Positions 23,887 to 35,858 of a stretch of DNA of 64,000 nucleotides are shown here, piece by piece. The position numbers were made by a program, and so were the translations under genes. The DNA is from Dryas octopetala (taxonomy: Eukaryota; Streptophyta; Magnoliopsida; Rosales; Rosaceae), in the NCBI GenBank assembly GCA_963921425.1, contig OY992839.1:4032501-4096500 (forward strand). The letters run 5' to 3'. How positions within the stretch are numbered: position 1 is the stretch's first letter; each line of letters begins with the position of its first letter. Below the pieces are notes generated by a model. The model did not search any database. It was not told the DNA's origin and saw only the letters and a list, made by a program, of their open reading frames with translations.

Positions 23887-25293
23887 TGAGAATGAGAGGC
23901 ATGCTCTGTAAAAATGACTGCTGGGTTACCCCTTCTTCTTCTTGCTCTTTAACCCCAATCCCCCTTCTTCTCCTGGATAAATCTCTGTCACTGCCGTATC
24001 GATTTTTCAGATTCAACTTAATTCCCACATGTATCTTTCAATTTTTTGAACTATTTATTTTTAATTTCACCAATTTTTTGTTTTTTTGTTTATCTTGGCA
24101 AGTTCAGCTTCTTGGCTGGGTCTAGATCCCAACGACCCAGGCAAATGTATATTTCAACCTTGCGAAATAGAATCTGTCAGTAGCACTCGCCTGAATTTGA
24201 CCCTCTCTGATTCTTCAGGCCCTTTTACTACTGGCACATCTTTAATGTCTTTTTGTTTTCTAACTTCTCCCTAATTTATTTTGCCATTTTTATTTATAAT
24301 TTGGATATAGTACTAAGCAAACGCACTCTGTCCCAAAACAGTTAATGTTTTGAGGCAATTTCTTCGTTTGCAATAGTAATGGAATTCTAGCGTGCTAGAA
24401 TGTCCAGCTTACTCGCCTATTTGATCTTGTACTTTGATGGGTCTCATGGGCACATGGTTGGATTACAATTACATACAAAGATCACCTAAGCACCTCACTC
24501 ACCACTTCAACTATTTTCGGCTTTTGGGTCATATTCATGGCAAATATATGCAAGATTGTGGATTGAAGAGAAGCTGTGGTTCCTATATACAAATTTATAT
24601 TTCACATAATAATAGACATAAAAATAGCAAAATCCGAAGTGACAACTCAAGAAATGTAAAATACCCAATTATTTTCTCAAAAAATGAGTTAGTCAATAAG
24701 TTAGGATGATGATAAATGAAATGTCACCTTACTCACCTATATATCAATCGGATATGGCAATAATGGCACGACTCATTTGTCTTCCAGAAAAAATATAAAT
24801 AATTTAAGTTCTAGAACATTTTCCCAAACTTGGATAAAAGTCCAAACTCCAGACACCTAATTTTGGAAAATTTGGCGCCACCATCAACGGTCAGATGAAG
24901 GTGTTTGAAGTCCTGCATAGGCAGTGTGTGTCCCCAAACGCGGTTCCGAGACCCAATTCAACCTCTTTAAAACCCCAAACCAAAACCAATAAATCCAATA
25001 TCCAAAACCAACGACGCAACGCGTTTGATGGGGTTGCGCTCTTGACTCTTTCCCTCTCTGTTTTTTTCACCTCCATTTCCTCAACAAATTCCAAACGCCA
25101 CCCGCCATTGCCAAGTTGGTAACCAAACCTCCTTCGGCAACCATTTTGCAAAAACCTCCAATTCTTATTTCCACATCTTCCTAATTCTCTCTGCCTCCCA
25201 AATCTTCATCTGGGTTTTGTTGTAATTGTCTAATTTGTATTGGGTTTGATCAATTCGGACGATCGGATTAGTATATCGGGTTGGGTACATAAC
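23887..25293. other. Unassigned transcript region and CML3 promoter
   Basis: No recognisable gene. A possible spliced transcript from the promoter-like block could include an acceptor-like TTTATCTTGGCAAG near 24090-24105 followed by an open frame to 24274, but the peptide is unfamiliar. The right-hand 400 bp are the CML3 promoter and 5' UTR. Confidence 0.4.
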
Positions 25294-25767
25294 ATGGATC
25301 GGGCAGAACTCCGACGGGTTTTTCAGATGTTCGACAGGAACGGCGACGGTCAAATCACCAAGAAGGAGCTGAGCGACTCGCTGAGAAACCTGGGGATCTT
25401 CATTCCCGACAAGGACTTGATCCAGATGATCGATAAAATCGACGTGAACGGCGATGGGTTCGTGGACATAGACGAGTTCGGGACGCTGTACCAGAACATC
25501 ATGGAGGAGAGGGACGAGGAGGAGAGAGACGAGGAAGAGGACATGAGGGAGGCGTTCAACGTGTTCGATCAAAACCGCGACGGATTCATAACGGTAGAGG
25601 AGTTGAGGTCGGTGCTGGCGTCGCTGGGGCTGAAGCAGGGGATGACATTGGAGGACTGCAAGATCATGATAAAGAAGGTGGATGTGGATGGGGATGGGAG
25701 GGTCAATTTCAAGGAGTTCAAGCAGATGATGAAAGGTGGTGGCTTTGCTGCTTTGAATTCGATTTGA
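25294..25767 (+). CDS. CML3: Calmodulin-like protein, CML3 type
   Basis: Single exon, 157 residues, four EF-hands with loops at 14-25, 50-61, 92-103 and 130-141; each begins with Asp and ends with Glu, so all should bind Ca2+. The second half ([21 protein letters not shown] and the tail [12 protein letters not shown]) matches Arabidopsis CML3 more closely than CML7 as I remember them. The acidic linker after EF2 contains RDEEE twice (73-82) where the family has one copy, a local in-frame duplication. Arabidopsis CML3 has been linked to dimerisation of the peroxisomal protease DEG15; the same job here is inferred. The ATG at 25294 opens the conserved MDxAEL start; a longer frame upstream has no ATG. 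A (GA)n run follows the stop at about 25782-25797. Confidence 0.92.
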   Translation: MDRAELRRVFQMFDRNGDGQITKKELSDSLRNLGIFIPDKDLIQMIDKIDVNGDGFVDIDEFGTLYQNIMEERDEEERDEEEDMREAFNVFDQNRDGFITVEELRSVLASLGLKQGMTLEDCKIMIKKVDVDGDGRVNFKEFKQMMKGGGFAALNSI

Positions 25768-26798
25768 TATATTTATTTATAGAGAGAGAGAGAGAGATGT
25801 GAGAGATTTATAATAGAAGAGGAGCTGCCTGTAAGTGTGTAAAGGTTTAGAGGCCTCTCTTGTTCATCTTTGTAAATCAATACAAATTCTTCCATTTCTT
25901 CAATTCTTTCTGTTTTTTCTTTTTCATCTTGGTAATCTTCATTTTAATTTGTGTTTTCCTTTTTTATTTTCTTTAATTATTTATATATTGATAGAGGCGA
26001 TAGATATAGTCATATAGAGGGAAATAACAATACCATTTTTAATAGTGTATAAATAACTTAAATAAACTGTATTTAGTTTGGACTTATATTGTACTCGGTT
26101 TATTTCGTGTCAACCTCAATTTATTACAAAAAAGTATAATCAATCCATTTCGTATTTGTGTCAATCTCAATTTATTACGAAAGAGTACACTAATTCCATT
26201 TCATATTCATGTATTGTTAAATAAGTTAGAATACTTCAACTCAATTAAACCTGACATACATTTTGTACTCTTATCATACAAACAAGTCTTGCCTAATTTG
26301 AATTCATGTTGTGTTTAGTTCATTATGTACTCTTGTTGTGCTCGATTTATTTTGTTCTCATTTTTGGTGTCATGTTAGATGATGGGTCAAATACTTCACC
26401 CCGACCAAACCCCACCCGTTTTATAACCATTATGGTACCGGGTTCGCGCGATTCGTCTAGGCCGACCCATTCTAGACCTTGACTAGTAAATATTAGCCCA
26501 CTTTTCTTTTGGCAATTAACCCAATTGGTAGTTAAATTTGAAAAGTCATAAGTTAGCAGAGGCAAGAAACGCCGTCGTTCCGATGCTACTCCTTGGTCGT
26601 CCAGAGCACAAAATCCAGCAGTTCCCAATTGGGGTTATTGGCAATTGGAATGAGTACACACTTGAAGCAATTGAATTGAATTCATTTGATCACTAGTAAG
26701 CTTCCAAAACCCTTATTTTGAGACGATGGAATTCCAATGAGTTAAATTCGTCTTCTTTTGGGGTCCCAAAATAGAGAAGTGCGTGTAGCTCAGCCCCA
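25768..26798. other. Intergenic, with an imperfect 52-bp tandem repeat
   Basis: Around 26100-26215 a unit of about 52 bp (with TCAATTTATTACRAAARAGTA) is repeated roughly twice. The rest is AT-rich flank and the promoter of the CRM gene. No gene is seen. Confidence 0.5.
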
Positions 26799-28739
26799 AT
26801 GCAGAGACTGGTGTGGATGAGTGTTTCTCGTTCACTGCGTCTTCTCAAATCTCATAATCAGCTCAAGATTCACAGACCCAGGTACCTCCTTTTCTCAAAC
26901 CCCACAAACTATATAGATAGATATTTTGAAATTAGGGAGCTTTTTTTTGTGTGATAAATGCTACGACCTTACAATGCAGTAGCTTGGGTGATGTTGTATG
27001 CAAGGTGTTCGTTCAAAAACCATTTTTGGGGCACTTGGGTTGTATCTCAAGGCTTCCATTGGAGGGGCACCGATGGGTGCACTCAGCTCCAGGTCTTCAC
27101 ACGGAGCACAAAGCGGTGGAGCCATTGGGGCATCAGGAAAAAGGCGCAGTTGCTGCTGGTAATGCTACGGTGAAGAGGAAAAAGCTCAAGGGGAAGAGAG
27201 CAGTTGTTAGGTGGCTCAAGTTCTTCAGGTTTAAGAAGAAGAAAGAGTATGAGAGAATGACAGCAGAAGAAAAGGTTCTCTACAAATTGAGAAAGGTAAC
27301 ATTCTATATGCTAAGAATTGTATTTGGGTCCTGATTTTTATGACATTTTCTTAATGTTTTTTGACATGTCTTTCAACCCATTTTCCATGTTTGATAATAC
27401 AGTCTTAGAGAGTGATGATAATATGTACATGCATGCTAACCACTTTTATACTGGTTGCTGTTTTTTGTTTGCAGGCTCAAAGGAAAGAGGAAAGCCTTGT
27501 TGAAGCTCTTAAGAAGATTGAGCCCAAGGAGACATCAGAGACAGCCCATGACCCAGAGATATTGACACCTGAAGAACACTTCTTCTTTTTGAAGATGGGT
27601 CTCAAGTGCAAGAATTACGTGCCCGTTGGAAGACGGGGAATATACCAGGGTGTAATTCTGAACATGCACTTGCACTGGAAGAAACATCAGACTCTGCAGG
27701 TGGTGGTGAAGACATTCTCACCTGAGGAGGTTAAGGAGATTGCTTCTGAGCTGGCAAGATTAACCGGAGGGATTGTGCTCGGTATTCATGAAGATTACAC
27801 CATAATTATGTATAGAGGGAAGAACTATTCTCAGCCGCCAACAGAGATTATGTCGCCTAGGATCACTCTCTCCAGGAAGAAGGTTCTTCTCTCCTATATT
27901 TGTTGTTAAATTTATGTCTTTCACAAATGAGAATTGGAGTTAACTGTCTGCATTTCTAACACTGCAAAACTAGGGGGATGCCTTTTAACTGCATATTTGA
28001 ATTAATAATCCATATTATACATTTTGCAATTGCAAATGATAAATGGTTCTTTGTATAATATTTTAAATCAATGCTTGACACGTATGACAATCAATTCCTT
28101 TTACATGCTTCCTCATTCCCAGTTGTTGAAACTTTGCCCACCATTATTTGTTCTCATTTTTCTCCTTTTGTTCTGTACTCCCCCATACAGGCTCTGGATA
28201 AATCGAAGTATAAGGATGGCCTTCGAGCTGTAAGGAAATATATTCCGAAACTTGAACAGGACCTTGAGTTGCTTCGAGCACAGGCTAAAAGAAAAGCTGA
28301 AATTGAAACAGACGCTATTGAAGAAACCCCAGACACTGACATTGAGAGTGTAGACTCTGGGAGCTCCCCAAACCTCAAGCTGGAACCTTCAGATAAGCTG
28401 AAAGAAATTCTAGATAGAAGCAAGGGATGCACTGAGGACGACCTTTCAACAGATGCAGATATGGCTTCGGATTCTGAAGATTTATCAGATATCTTTGAGA
28501 CTGACTCTGACAAGGAGACTGGAGAGAAGGCAGAACGACCTCTGTACTTAAAAGAGTTTGAAAAGTTTCCAGTCGAAAGTGATGAAGAACCTGAAGACTT
28601 TGAGGATCACCTGCGGAAAATATCTATGGACTCAAAGAAGGCTAAATTGCTGAACGAAGATGCTGACTTGCCAAATTTTGATGAGGTTGATAGGGTATTT
28701 CTGCGTGCTGCTTCACTTTTAAAGAAAAAAAGAAGATGA
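26799..28739 (+). CDS. CRM (CRS1/YhbY) domain RNA-binding protein
   Basis: Four exons join in frame: 26799-26881, 26980-27295, 27475-27882, 28191-28739, giving 451 residues. The N-terminus (MQRLVWMSVSRSLRLLKSH) is Arg/Ser-rich without acidic residues and should target an organelle. After a basic linker (KRKKLKGKRAVV) a single CRM domain spans about 165-265. It starts LTPEEHFFFLKMGLKCKNY, contains the GxxG loop GRRGIYQG and ends in YRGKNY. The C-terminal third is acidic and Ser-rich with a Lys/Arg tail. CRM proteins bind group II introns or pre-ribosomal RNA in plastids or mitochondria. The closest Arabidopsis proteins, from memory, are At3g25440 and At4g13070. The RNA target cannot be read from the sequence. 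Confidence 0.88.
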
Positions 28740-29062
28740 GGCGCTTGTAAATTATTTATCATCACAATTTGATTATTAGATATTTGTTCTGCTAGTTTCT
28801 CGTTAAAGGTAATATTTGGTTGCATGAGCAAGGGTTACCTCTCGTAAATAAGAAAGAACGCATAAAAGAAGCCTCGTGAGAAAGAAGGCAGAAATATGAT
28901 TTCTTTCTGGACCTATGCTAGCACTCCCATATATTGAAGAATAAATACTGGACAAAATGGGCACCAATATCCTCTGGTGTTTATTAAACTCTATATCGAA
29001 TTGGCTAAGACAAATTAATGTAAAATTAGTGGCATCTGCATCAAGCCTCAAAAGAGAAATGT
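28740..29062. other. Convergent 3' intergenic region
   Basis: Short AT-rich spacer between the CRM gene (+) and the first FAR1-like gene (-), probably made mostly of the two 3' UTRs. Nothing else is seen. Confidence 0.55.
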
Positions 29063-30157
29063 TCATTCTGAATGCTCACATTGCTCCTCATTCTCAAGTT
29101 CTGTTATGTTCTTTACTATATCCTGAACGCTTTTTGACAAGCAATCACTGTGGTCTTGGATATCTTTCAAAAGCATACTTAATTGTTCCTGATAAGCGGC
29201 ACATCGGCGTTTGCATCGCTGTCTCTCATTGCTAAGTTCAATGGTCAGCTCCCTAATTTTCTGATCCTTCTCATCCTACAAGTAATAAGGTAAAACCGTA
29301 AAAGGTATATTATTAGAATAAAATTCAAGAAAAACAATGACACTTCACTACAGCAAGTGAACAGAACATTGCTTTACAGTCAATTCCATTCATCACAGTT
29401 TTGAAATATTGCACATAACATATGTTACTTTGAGCTTGTATTTTGTTTTCCAAGCAGCATGCAAAGAAGTACTGCCTTAGATTAGGACATCCGTCAGAAA
29501 GAAAGTAGTGCATGAATCTGTCAACTCTGCAAACAATTTACCACTCAACTTCCCCTCTTATCATATAATGGAAAATTAGAAACACACCTCACTGATCAAG
29601 TTTTTCCCAGATCCTCTCCATGGAACTTTACTTGGAGACATGAATCTGTGATTGTGCTCTTTTATAAACTTGGTAACAACCCACTTTTGTCCATCTCTCA
29701 AAGCTACCCTCAGCATTGCAGCACAGCCTTCTCTGGTGATAGGTGGTGGAGGAAGAACTCTATCTTCCCTGTGGACATATTTCTTTTCGCGAAAACCCTC
29801 CTTCGAACAAACAAAATCTTGACCAATAACCATGTTATTCATCCGCGAACGCCGGTTGTGATGAATGCGTACAGTAAATCCAGTATGCCTGCCATAAGCA
29901 ACATAAAATTCTCGAGCATTGTCTCTAGACTTGAACTCCATTCCAATGTATGGCTCTACAGCATTGCCTATCAAAGGTAAGCTTCCATTAGGCTGTTGTA
30001 TGATCTTATCAACTTCACCTGAGCAGAAATCAATGTTCTTTGGAAGCTCATCATCAGCACCATCATCAACCAATACATGCTCATCATAGCTTTCAAATTG
30101 CGAACACCTGTGGCTCTCATCCGAATCAAATGGTTTATAATTAGTGATGCTCTCCAT
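29063..30157 (-). CDS. Short FAR1-family protein A (FAR1 DNA-binding domain plus coiled coil)
   Basis: Two exons, 30157-29588 (190 codons) and 29275-29063 (70 codons plus stop), join in phase 0 to give 260 residues. An acidic N-terminus precedes a FAR1-type WRKY-GCM1 zinc-binding domain (about 80-180): EPYIGMEF, GRHTGFTVRIHHNRRS, a Cys in FVCSKEGF, a second Cys in REGCAAM and the HNH of KEHNH. The last exon is a heptad-like coiled coil beginning DEKDQKIRELT. The MULE-transposase and SWIM domains of full-length FAR1/FHY3 are absent, as in the short Arabidopsis group (At3g07500, At2g43280, At3g59470, from memory). A nuclear DNA-binding or dimerising regulator is likely; no target is known. A 5'-UTR intron (about 30205-30449) is probable, placing the transcript start near or beyond 30530. 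Confidence 0.88.
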
Positions 30158-30954
30158 TGTTCCTTGTACAAAAGAGTTACACAAGCTCTACCTCCATCAC
30201 AACTCTGCAAGCAGCAAGGCCACCTATTACTCCATTTGTAGTTTTTTTTTTTTTTTTCGAAAATTACATAAACTAGTTTAAATCTTAAAAAATAATAATA
30301 ATAAATAACCACATCCCATATCATAAAATTGAAAATTGAGGTCAGATCATTCAGAAAAATCGAAACTTGTTCCAAATTCTTCACCACTGTAATCTCAATT
30401 TTCAACCCAGAATGCATGAAAAACTATAATTCGCAGAAGAAATCCATACCTGACATGAGGTTTCTAACAAACCAGCGTGTGAGTGGTACCAAAATTCTAT
30501 CCTTATAACTCTTCATTTATTTTCTTGGGAAACAAAAGGAAAAATTAGGAGAGATAATGGAAAAGAAGTGCACTTTAGCGTGGAATTGCAGTGCTAAACA
30601 AGAAATTCAAGAAAATTGCAGATTTTGCAGAGTTTTTTTTTTTTTTTTTAATTTTATTTTGCAGAGTTCAAGAGAGTACGAGAATTGCAGATCGAAATTT
30701 GCAGAAGTTGCGAAATCAGAGAGAACAATACAAGAAATCAAAGAAATTAACGTAACACAGATCTGAACAAAGAAAAACAAAGAAGAAAGAGTAATCTGCA
30801 AGTAGATTACAAATTTTACAAGAAATCGAAAAAAAAAAAATCAAGAAAGAAAATCAAGGCAAATCGAAGAGATGAAGAACAGAAAAGAAAGATCGCAACA
30901 AAGAAGCCACTCACAGTACATCGCAACAAAGAAGCAAGAAGCAGACCCATTCCT

Positions 30955-30966
30955 GCTCAGATACCA
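30955..30966 (-). other. Copia primer-binding site
   Basis: On the - strand this reads TGGTATCTGAGC, one mismatch from the initiator-tRNA-Met primer site (TGGTATCAGAGC) of most plant Copia elements. It lies directly after the CA end of the LTR at 30967. Confidence 0.7.
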
Positions 30967-31909
30967 TGATGAGATTGTGTTTGGTGTCCGAGAAAATCAA
31001 AGAGAAAGTAGAAGGGAGAAAACAATGAATATTCTGTATTGCTATTAATTGTAATTTGTGAATACACAGTTACAGAAAATATAAAGCAGAGCTGAATTAT
31101 ATCTAATATCAGGTAACTAACAAAGCTAACAGACTTAGGCCTGTTTGGGATCCGGTGGAAGATCGAAAACCTGCTGTAATGACAATTTTTAATTACTTAC
31201 ATTAATTTTGGTGTTTGATAAAAAAATTAAAAACTATTTTTTTTCATAATTTTCAATTCTCCACAACAGAAACAGAAAGTAAATTTACAAGTGCTTTTGA
31301 AAGGTACATTCACAATGAATATTTATTTTACCTATAATACTCTCATTGATTTCTATAATTTTTATTTATTTATTTTAAATTAAAAAATATGTTATTGTTA
31401 ATTATATTTTATATTGTGATAATTAATTATAATATTTTATTTATACTATTAAAATTATAATATACGTACAAAATAATAGATATACTTATTTAATACTGTT
31501 GTTCTTAAAAAAATTCATGCTAATAAAAATTTGTAATCAAAAATTTCAAAAATAAGTAAAAAAACATTTTATTTTTACCAAATAAATAAGTAAAAGACAT
31601 TTTCAGCATCATATTTATTTTAGTAATTATACACAGTCACAGTATTTTTACATTAATATTTATCAAACACTTTGATACTGTTTTTTTGTACTCACAGCAC
31701 TTTTGAAAACATAGTTTACCAAACACTCAACTACTTTACTTCACAGCTGTTTTACTTCACAACCTATTTTTTCTCACAGTAATACCAAACTGACCTTTAC
31801 AGTAATAACCAATCAGTAACTAGCTAGCTAACTAACTAACAGACTGACGTGGACAACTAAAGCTGAGCTGGACATATTGAATGGCTTCGCCTATCACTGT
31901 ACCCCTACA
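30967..31909 (-). mobile_element. Copia-type LTR (5' LTR remnant) interrupted by a MITE
   Basis: On the - strand the segment begins TGTAGGGG at 31909 and ends ATCTCATCA at 30967, followed at once by a primer-binding site. Removing the insert at 31138-31796 leaves about 280 bp, a plausible Copia LTR, with a TATATTTT box near 31075. No gag or pol follows, so only the LTR and perhaps a piece of leader remain. Its transcription direction is toward FAR1-like gene A, whose start codon lies about 0.8 kb downstream. The second LTR and the TSD were not found. Confidence 0.68.
31138..31796. mobile_element. Probable Tourist/Harbinger-type MITE nested in the Copia LTR
   Basis: The left end GGCCTGTTTGG and right end CCAAACTGACCT form short imperfect inverted repeats. 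TTA flanks both sides (31135-31137 and 31797-31799), as expected for PIF/Harbinger elements. The interior is very AT-rich and non-coding. With such a short TSD and imperfect ends this is a moderate-confidence call. Confidence 0.5.
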
Positions 31910-32388
31910 ACCCCACTCTTCTTAACTAACCGGTCAATTACAGCGCCCCCGTTACCAAATTAAACGACTAGTACAGTGATGTCGTTAGGAATCACACAAC
32001 GGTTGAGAATAAGAAATAAATAAAATAAGGCATGCTTTGAGGCGAAGTGGATACTGTGAGCTTTGTTGAACTTGAGCCCATTTCAATTATTTACTCTTTT
32101 TTCTTCAATCCAAAAATAAAAGCGCAATTATGAACAATGTGGTAGATTAGATATAGCATTACACGTTTTATTGCTCATTTTTCAATTTGTGACGGAATAA
32201 AAGATCCATGAAGCTTACGAAACAATTAAAGTTTGTGGCAGGATGACCCAAGAATAAAAGGACTTTCTTTATGTAAAAAAAAAAAATTTTAATAAACACT
32301 GTACATTCATATTTCATGGAGCTGAATTTGAATAATTCACAAATCTTTCCCATGAGTGGCAAAGAAATCCTAGTGTTAATTCACATGG
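31910..32388. other. Intergenic left of FAR1-like gene B
   Basis: AT-rich, containing the 3' UTR of gene B. No other feature is seen. Confidence 0.5.
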
Positions 32389-33974
32389 CTATCTATGGCG
32401 AGAATGTTTTTGCACTTCAGATTCGACTTTTCTAACATTGTCAACAATAACTTGTATCTTTCCGGACAGTTCTTCTGTTTCTGTCTCAACATTGTTAATG
32501 AAACTGAGTAGTTTTTCTCGATAAGCTGCACATAGTTGATCCTGATGTTCCAACTCCATCATAAGTTCCTCGATTTTCCTATCCTTGTCACCCTACAATT
32601 ACCAATACGCAGATAACTCATTTAAGGAAACTGAACTGATTCAATATCAGACCAATAAAAGAATGGAAAAAGGGCATTCCCAGAATACATTAATATATTA
32701 GATAACTAAATATGTGGTAGCAGTTTCTATAGCAGTACAACTTTGTGAAAGCAAAATTTTGATATCCAACTTTCAGGTTTCAATTATTAAATTCAAGGTT
32801 TTTGTTTGAGAACAAGCTTATCACATTATACAGACCGCTTTCATAAAATCCTGAGGGTTTGTTCATGAACTACATTTGGAAATCTTCCAATATTCCGGTT
32901 GAAATTTCTTTTCATTAATAGTTCATTCAACAACTTTTTGTGATATCTTAAGATGAAGGAACCACGCATTGATGTGTGCCATCAAAAGATCAAGTGGCTT
33001 CAGCTGCTTGATACTTCATGTAGGAGACATGATGAGAACACAGATAGCCCATGAAAACTAGAGTATATCTACCGTGCCCTATATCTCTCTTGTCTAATTA
33101 CCATCAAACGGCATAATTTACCCTATATGTTATAAAATGTGTATGCATATCATAATGAAATTCAACTAAAGTCCCTATATCTCTTGTCTAATTACCATCA
33201 AACAGCATGAATTTACCCTATATGTTATAAAATGTGTATGCATATCATAATGAAATTCAACTAAAGTCCCTATATCTCTTGTCTAATTACCATCAAACAG
33301 CATGAATTTACCCTATATGTTATAAAATGTGTATGCATAACATAATGAAATTCAGCTAAAGTGAATGATCTTGAAGGACATAAAGTTCTCTATATTTTGT
33401 CAGATCACCAAAAGATTTATATGGGAAAGAAGAAAGGGAAAACATCAAGCAAGAAACAACGACGTTGAAAATTACAACAATATATGATGAATATGGGAGA
33501 AGACTATCTTTGAAGTTATTAATTAAATAATGTAAAGAAGCTCACCGCTGTACTAAAGCCATTGGCAGTGACAACCAGAGGATGATTATGATCCTTTGCA
33601 AATCTTGTAACAACCCATTTTCCAGATTTTTCCATCTTCACCAAGATTGTTGCATTGCAACCTTCTCGTGCACTAGCTCTAGGCTTTTTCTCTGGTCCAC
33701 ATTTTCCCTTCTGGTTAGGAGAAAATCCTTGTTTGTTACAACCAAGCCGACGGGCAAGAGTTCTCCCATCAATACCTGATCGACGACGCTGCATAACACG
33801 GACAACAAACCCGACCTGTCTGGCATACTCAGTATAAAACTTCCTGGAAGCCTCCTCGGAATCAAATTCCATACCCACATAAGGTTCTACAATAGGACCT
33901 CCTTCTGAAACATCCATGCTCACTTCAACAGAGTCATCTATTGTCCCAACTTCCTTCTCCAAATCCACTGTCAT
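32389..33974 (-). CDS. Short FAR1-family protein B
   Basis: Two exons, 33974-33546 (143 codons) and 32592-32389 (67 codons plus stop), join in phase 0 for 210 residues, the same plan as its neighbours. The FAR1 zinc-binding domain (about 30-140) shows EPYVGMEFDSEEA, a Cys in RLGCNKQGF, a Cys in REGCNAT and HNH in KDHNHP. The second exon (DRKIEELMMELEHQDQ) is a coiled coil, more diverged than in A and C. The first Met is unsure: ATGACAG at 33974 could itself be a splice acceptor (ACAG before TGGATTTG), as in gene C, in which case translation may start at the Met of MDVSEGG, 18 residues in. The intron, about 950 bp, holds a tandem triplication. Confidence 0.85.
33079..33361. repeat. Threefold tandem repeat, about 95-bp unit, in the intron of FAR1-like B
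   Basis: Three head-to-tail copies begin CCCTATATCTC near 33079, 33173 and 33268. They share TTGTCTAATTACCATCAAAC and TTATAAAATGTGTATGCAT phrases with only a few differences. The near identity points to a recent local expansion. Confidence 0.88.
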
Positions 33975-35858
33975 GAATTATGTAATAGAATCCATAAACA
34001 TTAATTGTGGGTGTACTCATACATATAATTTGTAATTAGAAATAAGTTAACACACTTAGTCCTTCAATAATCAACATGCAAACTGCCTTGACCTTTAAAC
34101 AATATCATGATTTCACTTTTCTAGTACTTGGGTCATTTCCTATTGGGGAATTTTCCTCATAAAAAAAGAAAAGTACTAGTTTAACTCAAAAGGCAAAGCT
34201 TTCACACATTTGGACCAATAACCCAATGTTTAATATCCACAAGAAAAATGCTTGGCCATATACAAAACAATACAGACAAACAAACTGCAAAGACACAATC
34301 TTGAGAAATGTTACAGAACGCTCAGTTGAATGTTTGTATTTCCATTTATCAAGACTGGGAAACAATAAGAGATCTAAGAACCAAAACATAAAAAGTTTCT
34401 TCCACTTTCCCACATTTTCGCACCCAAGTATTATTATTTTTTTGCATGAGCTATTCATGGGAAAATTCAACAACTTTGCAAGTAATTCTGAGTAGTTAGG
34501 AGCATTTGGAGGGCATAAGTGGTCAGGTTGCATAGATTCGCTATAATAAAAAAAAAAAATTACAGAAAAATATTGGAGTTGAAAGAGTGGAAGAGCGTGC
34601 AAAAAGTGAGAAACTTACTCTAATAAAAATCGGAAATTTGAATAGTCAAAGTGTCTCGGAATGATTTCGGGAGCTGAAGATCTTCTTCTGGCTTCATGGA
34701 CTGATTGAAAGGAAGAGAGAGACTCTACTCAAATGCAGAGGAAATGGAAAGGACGAAACTCAAATGCGAGTGAGATTGATTTCGTTTCTTCCCCTCCTCC
34801 TTTCTATTTTTGCAATTTAGGTTTCTGTTGGGACCCCAAAAGCGGCAAACGACGGAGGTGGGCTGGGCCACAGTTTTAGTAGGATCTGGATTTGGCTGGG
34901 CCACAGTCTTTTTACATAAAATACTATGTTAGAATTATCTCTTTATTTTTTTTTTCTTTTTTGCTTTAGTAAGATCAGATTAGTGTGGAGAAATTTGAAA
35001 AGTTCACAAAATTTGTGTATTTTAGAGACAGCTATTTTTAAAAAATTTTAGAAATACAACTATTAAGTAGTGTTCGAGCTCTCTTCAAATCTCTTTGGAA
35101 CACTGCTCAACAAAGTCTGAATATCACTCGAGAGGACTTTAATCAGTATTTAAAAGTTATATTTATAAGATTCTAAAATAATTGGCTAAAATTATTTAAT
35201 AAAAATAAAAATAGGTTAATCTTCAAAATTTCTTGATTCATTTGTACAAAGAAGAATTATCACAAGGAATCAGTTTGAACTAAGTTAGTTTAAGAAAGAA
35301 AAAAATAAAAGTAGAAAATAATTAAAATTAAAAGTAGTATCATTCACATTATCGAAAATTTAGCTTATTTCTTTTCCTTTTTGAGTTGTTATTTTTATTT
35401 TTTAGTATCCAATGTATGAATGCTATGTAAATTGACACATAAGATGGTATGAAATTATGGTATAAAAATGTGGTATATCTAGCACTACTGTTTGGTGCAT
35501 AATTCAAATGTGAAATATGAGAGAACGTTTAAGCAATAATCCCGCATTTCACACACATTGGAGAAAAATTTACATTGTTGTACACTTGTACTATAATCCT
35601 TTGTTTTAAAAATGTATTATTATATTATTTTATATAATGAAGATAATTTGAATTGAGAAATATGAAGAGAGGGACTTGCTTATCCCCATTATTTTGGGGA
35701 TATGGCATCACCTTTCTCTCACTACCTCTCACTCTCTTTCTCTCACTCTCTTTATGTGATGTCACATTCTCAATAGCGGGGATATGCAAATTATTTCCAA
35801 ATATGAAATATGAAATATAGATAAATCTGTAAAATTTATAGGTTGGTTTTGGTAAGTA
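33975..35858. other. Intergenic upstream of FAR1-like B
   Basis: This includes the promoter and probably a 5'-UTR exon of gene B ending near 34617, where a donor GTAAGT occurs on the - strand. AT-rich DNA follows without recognisable genes. The last ten bases are the left TSD of the MITE at 35859. Confidence 0.5.

Noticed and set aside
3359..28739. Genome-wide indel error as the sole explanation for the two broken genes
   Set aside because: ZRF1, AHG2, the FAD enzyme, LOX, CRM, the FAR1-like genes and the 1,979-codon polyprotein are all open, so the sequence is generally accurate. The single b561 indel nevertheless remains open to error.
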